DNA from: Candidatus Geothrix odensensis
GTDB lineage: Bacteria > Acidobacteriota > Holophagae > Holophagales > Holophagaceae
DNA: 64,000 nt
Direction of reading: 5' to 3'
Assembly: GCA_016714685.1 (NCBI GenBank)
Contig: JADKCH010000003.1
Span: forward strand, 124,001 to 188,000
Shown here in pieces: positions 58,726 through 64,000 of this stretch. Position numbers and translations under genes: made by a program. The notes below the pieces were generated by a model. That model did no database searches. It saw only the letters and a list, made by a program, of their open reading frames with translations, and had not been told where the DNA came from. Every line of letters begins with the position of its first letter. Position 1 is the first letter of the stretch.

Positions 58726-59812
58726 TCATTTCACCCTCGCCCGGTGCAGCACGCCCATGATCAGGCCCAGGGCCAGGAAGAAGCTCAGGGTACTGCTGCC
58801 GCCGGCGCTGAAGAAGGGCAGCACCATGCCCTTGTTGGGCAGGGCCCCGGCCACCATGCCCACGTTCACCAGGAGGTGCAGCGAGAAGATGCCGGCGGCG
58901 CCGGCGCAGAAGTAGGCCTCGGCGTAGGTGTGCGCCTCGCGGGCCGCGTCCAGGATGCGGCTCAGCAGCAGGCCGAAGAGGCCCAGGGCGAGGAGCACGC
59001 CCAGGAAGCCGCGCTCTTCCGCCCACACGCTGAAGGCGAAGTCGGTGGTCTTCACCGGGAGGAAGTTGAGCTGGGTCTGGGAGCCGCTGGTGAAGCCCTT
59101 GCCGATGAGCCCGCCAGACCCGATGGCGATGCGGCTCTGGTTGACCTGGTAGCCCTTGCCCTGCAGGTCGGCGGATGGATCCAGGAAGATCAGGACCCGC
59201 TGCTTCTGGTAGGGCTTCAACACGAACTTCCAGGCGCCGACCCCGCCAATGCCCACCAGGAGCAGGAGCGCCACCACCCACCGCGCGCGCAGCCCCTTCA
59301 TCAGGGGGATGACCAGCAGGATCGGCAGGAAGCTGAGGGCCATGCCCAGGTCGGGCTGGCGCTGGATGAGCAGCATGGGGAAAACCACCAGCCCCACGGC
59401 GCCGAAGATCTCCAGGCGGCCGATGCTGTCGGCGCTCTTGGAGCCCAGGCGGTGGGAAACATAGAGCAGGGTCACCCACTTCATCAGCTCCGAGGGCTGG
59501 AAGGTCTGCCCAGCGAGGACGAACCACCGGGTGGAGCCGCCGATCTTCTTCCCCACCACCAGCACCGCAACCAGGGCCACGAGGCCCAGCAGGTAGGCGG
59601 GGAAACTGAAGCGGAAGAGGCGCCGGGGGATCCACCGTGGCCAGCAGGAGCATCAGGACCAGGCCGATCAGGTTCCAGAGGCTCTGCTTGAGCCAGATCG
59701 CCGCATGGGGCGTGTTCCGGCCGGCCGAGTAGAGGGTCAGCGTCCCCAGGGCCAGGAGGGCCAGGATTACCCAGAGCAGGCGCGAATCCAGAGCGCGGAG
59801 GCGTTCCCTCAT
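58726..59812 (-). CDS. rodA: Rod-shape protein RodA (SEDS glycosyltransferase), apparent +1 frameshift
   Basis: About 361 residues when repaired. RodA polymerises peptidoglycan in the elongasome with PBP2. Membrane helices start at LLWVILALLALGTLTLYSAG. Key SEDS motifs are STRWFVLAGQTFQPSELMKW, RQPDLGMALSFLPILLVI, AEERGFLGVLLALGLFG and LPFFSAGGSSTLSFF. After LLLATVDP the frame breaks and resumes at RRLFRFSFPAYLLGLVALVA. Dropping one base from the five-G run at 59625-59629 restores it. The start overlaps the mrdA stop (ATGA). Confidence 0.88.
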
Positions 59813-61701
59813 TCCGGGGCCTCCGCGGGCTGGGGCGCGAAGGGATCCACCATCCGGCCCCGGGGTGCCGGAAGGGGTGCAGAGAGCCGGTCCAGGCACC
59901 AGTACTTCACCAGCTTGGCCGCAATGGGCGCCGCGGCGGTGGAGCCGAAGCCCGCGTTCTCCACCACCACGGCGAAGGCGATCTGCGGATGCTCGCGGGG
60001 CGCGTAGCCCGCGAAGAGGGCGTGATCCTTGAGCTTCTTGGCCTGGCGCGCGTAGTGGGCCTTGTCCACGAAGGTGGCCACCTGGGCGGTGCCGGTCTTG
60101 CCCGAGAAGGGGGTGATTTTGGCGATCTCGCGGATGAAGGGGTTGGCACCGGCCGTGCCGCTCAGCACAACCTCCGCGAGGCCCTCGTCCAGGATCGCCC
60201 AGTGCTTCGGATCGAGGGGCGTGTCCTTGAAGGTGGGGGCCGGCGCGGGCTGCAGCTCATTGCTCTGGTCATCCCGGAAGCCGTAGAAGAGGTGGGGCGT
60301 GAGCAGCTTCCCCTTGGTGGCCAGCAGGGCATAGAAGCGGGCCAGGGCGACGGGCGTGATGCCCACGGCGCCCTGGCCGATGCCCACGCTGATGGTCTCC
60401 CCCGCGTACCACTTGGGATCCTTGGGCACCGCCTTCTTCTTCCAGGCCCGGCTGGGAATGCGGGTGCGCTTCTCCTGGGGCAGGTCGATGCCGGTGCGCT
60501 CGGTGAGGCCGTACTTCTCCGCCGTGGCGTAGATGTCGTCCACGTCCATGCGCGCGGCCAGGTCGTAGAAGTACACGTCGCAGCTCTGGGCGATGGCCTG
60601 CACCATGGCGAGGGTGCCGTGGCCCGTGGGCTTGTCGCAGCGGAAGTCGCGGCCGTAGTAGTTCTTCTTCCCCGCGCAGTAGATGGCCGTCTGGGGCGTG
60701 GCGATGCCCTTCTCCAGGGCCGCGAGGGCCACCAGCAGCTTGAAGGTGGAGCCCGGTGCGTAGATGCCCTGGATGGGCCGGTTCACCATGGGCCGGGTGA
60801 GGTCGTTGGCCAGATAGCGGTCCACCATGTCCTGGCTGAGCCGGTTCAGGAAGAGGTTCGGATCGTACGAGGGGCTGGAGTACATGGCCAACACGCCGCC
60901 GTCCCGCAGATCCAGCACCACCACGGCCCCGGCCTCCTGGCCCATGGCCTCCTGGGCGATCTTCTGCATGCCCGCGTCGAGGGTCAGGTAGAGGCTGCGG
61001 CCGGCCGTGGCGTCCTCCTGCCCGAAGTTGGCGACTTCCGTGCCGAGCTGGTCCACCAGGATGCGCTTCTGGCCGTCCACGCCCTTCAGCTTGTCGTTGC
61101 CGCTGGCTTCGAAGCCCTCCTTGCCGATGGTCTCGCCCAGCCGGTAGAGGTCGGGCTTGGCCTTCATCAGCGGCTCGTCCACCTCCCCCACGTAGCCCAG
61201 CACGTGGCCCGCCAGCTCGTCGCCGAGGTAGACGCGGCGGGGTGCCACCTCCACGCCCAGGAAGGGGAACCGGGCGCGGATGCGCTCGGCGATGGCGATG
61301 CCCGCCTCGTCGAGGTTCTCCTTCAGCACCAGGGGCCGCCCCTTGCCGGCCAGGCGGTAGCTCTGGATCTTCCGAGTGAGGGCGGCCGGGTCCACCTGCA
61401 GCGCTGCGGCGAGCGAGGCCACCACCTCGGGCCGGGTGGGCAGGTCCTCCCGCTGGATGACCAGGTGCAGGGCCCGGCGGTTGTCCACCAGGCGGTGGCC
61501 GTTGCGATCCAGCACCAGGCCGCGCGGCGCCGGGATGGGCCGCACCTTCACCGCCTGCTGCAGGGCGAGCTGCTTGAACTCCCAGTAGCGGACCAGCTGC
61601 AGCCAGGCGTAGATGAGGACCAGGCAGGCCACCAGGCCCCAGGTCATCACCTTGAAGACCCCGAGCCTGCGACGAAGGATGGGACGCTGCCGCGGATCCA
61701 T
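59809..61701 (-). CDS. mrdA: Penicillin-binding protein 2 (elongasome transpeptidase)
   Basis: A 630-residue bifunctional-type class B PBP that cross-links peptidoglycan with RodA. It has one N-terminal helix (VMTWGLVACLVLIYAWLQLV) and a pedestal domain. Transpeptidase motifs are SxxK in APGSTFKLL near residue 318, SxD in AQSCDVYFYD and KTG in FSGKTGTAQ near 534. The SxD form is normal for PBP2. It lies three bases after mreD. Confidence 0.96.
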   Translation of the reverse strand: MDPRQRPILRRRLGVFKVMTWGLVACLVLIYAWLQLVRYWEFKQLALQQAVKVRPIPAPRGLVLDRNGHRLVDNRRALHLVIQREDLPTRPEVVASLAAALQVDPAALTRKIQSYRLAGKGRPLVLKENLDEAGIAIAERIRARFPFLGVEVAPRRVYLGDELAGHVLGYVGEVDEPLMKAKPDLYRLGETIGKEGFEASGNDKLKGVDGQKRILVDQLGTEVANFGQEDATAGRSLYLTLDAGMQKIAQEAMGQEAGAVVVLDLRDGGVLAMYSSPSYDPNLFLNRLSQDMVDRYLANDLTRPMVNRPIQGIYAPGSTFKLLVALAALEKGIATPQTAIYCAGKKNYYGRDFRCDKPTGHGTLAMVQAIAQSCDVYFYDLAARMDVDDIYATAEKYGLTERTGIDLPQEKRTRIPSRAWKKKAVPKDPKWYAGETISVGIGQGAVGITPVALARFYALLATKGKLLTPHLFYGFRDDQSNELQPAPAPTFKDTPLDPKHWAILDEGLAEVVLSGTAGANPFIREIAKITPFSGKTGTAQVATFVDKAHYARQAKKLKDHALFAGYAPREHPQIAFAVVVENAGFGSTAAAPIAAKLVKYWCLDRLSAPLPAPRGRMVDPFAPQPAEAPE

Positions 61702-61704
61702 GGC

Positions 61705-62193
61705 TCAGCGCCGTCCAGGTCCCGTGCCCGCATGGAGCAGGCGCCAGGCCAGCCAGCCCCAGGCGGGCACGCTCAGCAGGGCCCAGAACCAACCCCAACC
61801 CCAGGGATGCGCGGTGGTGGCCACGCGCACGGCCCCGTGCACCAGGAGGGCGTGGAGGACGCTCAGCGCGGCGAGGCGGGCCAGCCAGCCCTTGAGGCCC
61901 TCCAGGGGCCAGCGCCCGGCCATCCATCCAGCCAGCAGGGCCAGGGTCAGGTCCGCCCAGGCCGTTCCGCCGAGGTGGGGATAAAGGCGCAGGGAGCCCT
62001 CCAGGGTCCAGCCCGCCGCCAGTGCCCACAGGGCGCCGAAGAGCGGTGAACCGGCCCGCGGGGCCAGCGCCAGCACGAGGGCGGCATGGAAGACGGCCTG
62101 GAGGGCCGGGAACGGCGCGCCGAGCGCCACAAGGCCCAGCGCCGCGGCACACAACAGGTTCTGGCGGGTGAGGCTGGGGGCGGCGAGCCTCAT
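61705..62193 (-). CDS. mreD: Rod-shape protein MreD
   Basis: A 162-residue membrane protein of about five helices (LVALGAPFPALQAVFHAALV, GALWALAAGWTLEGSLRLYP). Sequence conservation in MreD is low; the assignment rests on length, topology and its place between mreC and mrdA. The start overlaps the mreC stop by four bases. Confidence 0.85.
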   Translation of the reverse strand: MRLAAPSLTRQNLLCAAALGLVALGAPFPALQAVFHAALVLALAPRAGSPLFGALWALAAGWTLEGSLRLYPHLGGTAWADLTLALLAGWMAGRWPLEGLKGWLARLAALSVLHALLVHGAVRVATTAHPWGWGWFWALLSVPAWGWLAWRLLHAGTGPGRR

Positions 62194-63080
62194 GGCGCAC
62201 CCCGTTTCCGCGGCTGGGCCTTCGGTTCAGGCGCCAGGAAGGGTGGCTGGACTTCCAGGGGCGGCTGGGGGGGCAGCACCAGGACGGCATGCAACCGGTC
62301 GAGGGGCGCCGAGAGGTTGACGACCACCCGCAGCTCGAGATCGCCCTTGGCCACTTCGGCCACGTAGCCCGCCAAGAGGCCCCGGGGGAAGACCCGATCC
62401 AGGCCGCTGGTGAGCACCGCCTCGCCCACCTGCACGACCTCCTGGTTGCTCACATAGCGGATCAGCGCCCGCCCCGAGCCCAGCCCCTGAAGCACGCCCG
62501 TGGCCCGGCTGCGCATGAGCATCACGGCCACCGAGGCGTTGGGGGCATCGGCGGGCAGCACCTTTGACTGGGTGGGGCCCACCGACCAGAGGCGACCCAC
62601 GATGCCTTCGGGCACCAGCACGCCCTGATCCGGCTCCAGCCCCAGGTCCCTCCCCCGGTCCAGGATCAGGCCGCCGAAGGTGGCCGGCCGCGTCGCGAAG
62701 AGCACCCGGGCCGCTTTGAGCTCGAGCGGAATCTGCTGCTTCAGGCCCAGCAGCCGCACGGCCTCGTCGGCCTCGGCCAGGCGCGGGGCCCGCTGGGCCT
62801 GCTCAGTGCGGAGCTGGGTCAGTTCGGTCCCCAGCCGCGCATTCTCGGTGCGCAGCTCCGCCAGGCTGCGGCCGGAATCCCGGCGGGCGGCCCGCCAGCC
62901 CTCCCAGCGCGCGGCGATGGCCTGCGAGGGGCGCGAGAGCAGGTCCAGGAAGGTCATCCAGTGGCGGGCCGGATTCGGCCCCAGCAACACCCAGGTGCCG
63001 TGGCCCAGCCAGAGGAGGGCCAGCGCCAGGCGCTGCCAGGCAGCCCGGCTCAACCCCCACCTGGCCGTACGGACGACCAT
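62190..63080 (-). CDS. mreC: Rod-shape protein MreC
   Basis: A 296-residue membrane-anchored periplasmic protein that links MreB to PBP2. An N-terminal helix (LALALLWLGHGTWVLLG) is followed by a coiled coil (about 70-110) and a beta domain with FGGLILDRGRDLGLEPDQGV, GIVGRLWSVGPTQSKVLPA and LLAGYVAEVAKGDLELRV. It ends in a Pro-rich tail. mreB is 12 bases upstream. Confidence 0.92.
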   Translation of the reverse strand: MVVRTARWGLSRAAWQRLALALLWLGHGTWVLLGPNPARHWMTFLDLLSRPSQAIAARWEGWRAARRDSGRSLAELRTENARLGTELTQLRTEQAQRAPRLAEADEAVRLLGLKQQIPLELKAARVLFATRPATFGGLILDRGRDLGLEPDQGVLVPEGIVGRLWSVGPTQSKVLPADAPNASVAVMLMRSRATGVLQGLGSGRALIRYVSNQEVVQVGEAVLTSGLDRVFPRGLLAGYVAEVAKGDLELRVVVNLSAPLDRLHAVLVLPPQPPLEVQPPFLAPEPKAQPRKRGAP

Positions 63081-63092
63081 GCGCCCTCCCAG

Positions 63093-64000
63093 CTAGTCGA
63101 GAATCTGGATGCGGCGCAGGAGCGGGATGTTCTCCAGCAGCAGCGCGGTGCCCCGCACCACGGCGGTCTGGGGGTCCTCCGCCCGGAACACAGGCAGGTG
63201 CGTTTCCTTCCGCAGGCGCTCATCCAGGCCCTGGATGAGGGAGCCCCCGCCCGTCAGGCAGATGCCACGGTCGATGAGATCCGCCGCCAGCTGGGGCGGA
63301 GTCTCGTTCAGGGCCTTGCGCACCAGGTCGATGATGGCGTTGATGGGCTCGGCCAGGGCCTCGCGGATCTCGGCGTCATTCAGGGTGAGGGTCTTGGGCA
63401 GGCCCTCGAACTGGTCCCGGCCGCTCACCTCCATGGTGCGCGTCAACTCGGAGGGGAAGGCCGAGCCCAGCGTCCACTTCACCTCTTCTGCGGAAGCCTC
63501 GGAGATCAGGACGTTGTACTTCTCGCGGATGTACTTGACCACCGCCTCGTCCATCTCGTCGCCGGCGATGAGGATGGAGTCGGAGAACACCTTGCCGTTG
63601 TAGCTGATGACGGCCACGTCCGTGGTGCCGCCGCCGATGTCGACGATCATGCAGCCGCGCTTCTCGTTGATGGCGAGGCCCGCGCCGATGGCGGCCACCA
63701 TGGTCTGGTCCACCAGGAACACCTCGCCGGCCTTGGCGTCGTAGCAGACCTGCTTCACGGCGCGGCGGGCCACCTGGTGCGCCCGGGGGGGTACGCTGAC
63801 CACGATGCGGGTGCGGGCGATGCCCCGGTTGGGGCGGGCCTTCAGGATGAAGGCGGCCAGCATCTTCTCGGCGGCGTCCACCTCGAAGATCATGCCGTCC
63901 TTCATGGGCCGGATGGTGCGCACGCCCTGGGGGGCGCGGCCCAGCAGTTGCTTGGCCTCGTCGCCCACCGCCTCCACCTCGTGGGTGAGGGTGTTCACGG
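63093..64000 (-). CDS. mreB: Rod-shape determining protein MreB (5' end beyond window)
   Basis: About 300 residues of the actin-like filament protein that directs lateral wall synthesis. Visible motifs include VVSVPPRAHQVARRAVKQVC, CMIVDIGGGTTDVAVISYNG and CLTGGGSLIQGLDERLRKET. The N-terminal phosphate-1 loop and start codon lie beyond base 64000. It is the promoter-proximal visible gene of the operon mreB-mreC-mreD-mrdA-rodA-ligA. Confidence 0.96.
   Translation of the reverse strand, partial: VNTLTHEVEAVGDEAKQLLGRAPQGVRTIRPMKDGMIFEVDAAEKMLAAFILKARPNRGIARTRIVVSVPPRAHQVARRAVKQVCYDAKAGEVFLVDQTMVAAIGAGLAINEKRGCMIVDIGGGTTDVAVISYNGKVFSDSILIAGDEMDEAVVKYIREKYNVLISEASAEEVKWTLGSAFPSELTRTMEVSGRDQFEGLPKTLTLNDAEIREALAEPINAIIDLVRKALNETPPQLAADLIDRGICLTGGGSLIQGLDERLRKETHLPVFRAEDPQTAVVRGTALLLENIPLLRRIQILD

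Overview
The window is a high-GC (by eye roughly two thirds G+C) bacterial chromosome segment with about 61 tightly packed genes. No phage, transposase, CRISPR array or rRNA gene was seen. Gram-negative markers are kdsA, gmhA, a TonB-like protein, a small outer-membrane barrel and many lipoproteins. Together with the sigma-54 regulator, Hyb/Hmc-type electron-transfer subunits, PAS kinases, Ser/Thr kinases and a B12-type MerR regulator, this gene mix resembles Acidobacteriota of the class Holophagae (Geothrix/Holophaga). That assignment is an inference from gene content, not from a marker tree.

Layout. 1-3813: a sigma-54 activator (cut by the window edge) is divergent from an operon of a ferredoxin-like subunit, a HybB/NrfD membrane subunit and two tiny membrane proteins; a sigma-54 promoter and dyads lie between. 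3848-5552: lrp, a monooxygenase-like gene and an EamA exporter, overlapping on the minus strand. 5669-10768: kdsA, an acetyltransferase, a small barrel protein, an MTD1-like folate dehydrogenase, an endonuclease III/BtuF-like fusion and a TonB-like protein. 10889-14572: two TlpA-like thioredoxins and dsbD, separated by a symmetric terminator. 14656-25378: HD hydrolase, PTPS-like protein, polysaccharide deacetylase (frameshifted), ftsK, a membrane/cytochrome P460-like protein, gmhA, a DUF4124 protein, hemW, an EamA transporter and a prolyl aminopeptidase. 25439-39370: two hybrid histidine kinases (the second frameshifted), dedA, smpB, three paralogous small lipoproteins, ribE, an amino acid permease, a DUF58 protein, cdd and a 937-residue TPR protein. 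39488-46019: def-fmt, a PpiD-like foldase, an orphan ABC ATPase, serS and asparaginase. 46257-58712: a DUF1275 protein, a CarH-like regulator, a response regulator, CYTH protein, MetB-like enzyme, two Ser/Thr kinases and ligA. 58726-64000: the cell-shape operon rodA-mrdA-mreD-mreC-mreB on the minus strand, with ligA downstream.

How the parts work together. The main themes are envelope construction (LPS core sugars, elongasome, foldase, Dsb/TlpA thiol chemistry, lipoproteins) and signalling. Stop/start overlaps of 1-4 bases (ATGA, GTGA, TGATG) are very common and point to translational coupling. Many genes have a TANNNT hexamer just upstream, and at about six of them it sits so close to the ATG that leaderless transcripts are plausible.

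Points that stand out: the sigma-54 redox cassette without a catalytic subunit; the endonuclease III/metal-receptor fusion; the folate dehydrogenase lacking the usual catalytic Lys/Gln; the P460-like heme protein with a membrane domain; the lipoprotein triplet; the CarH-like gene with a 20-bp AT-rich palindrome; and three apparent +1 frameshifts, two of them in five-base G/C runs, which may be sequence errors.
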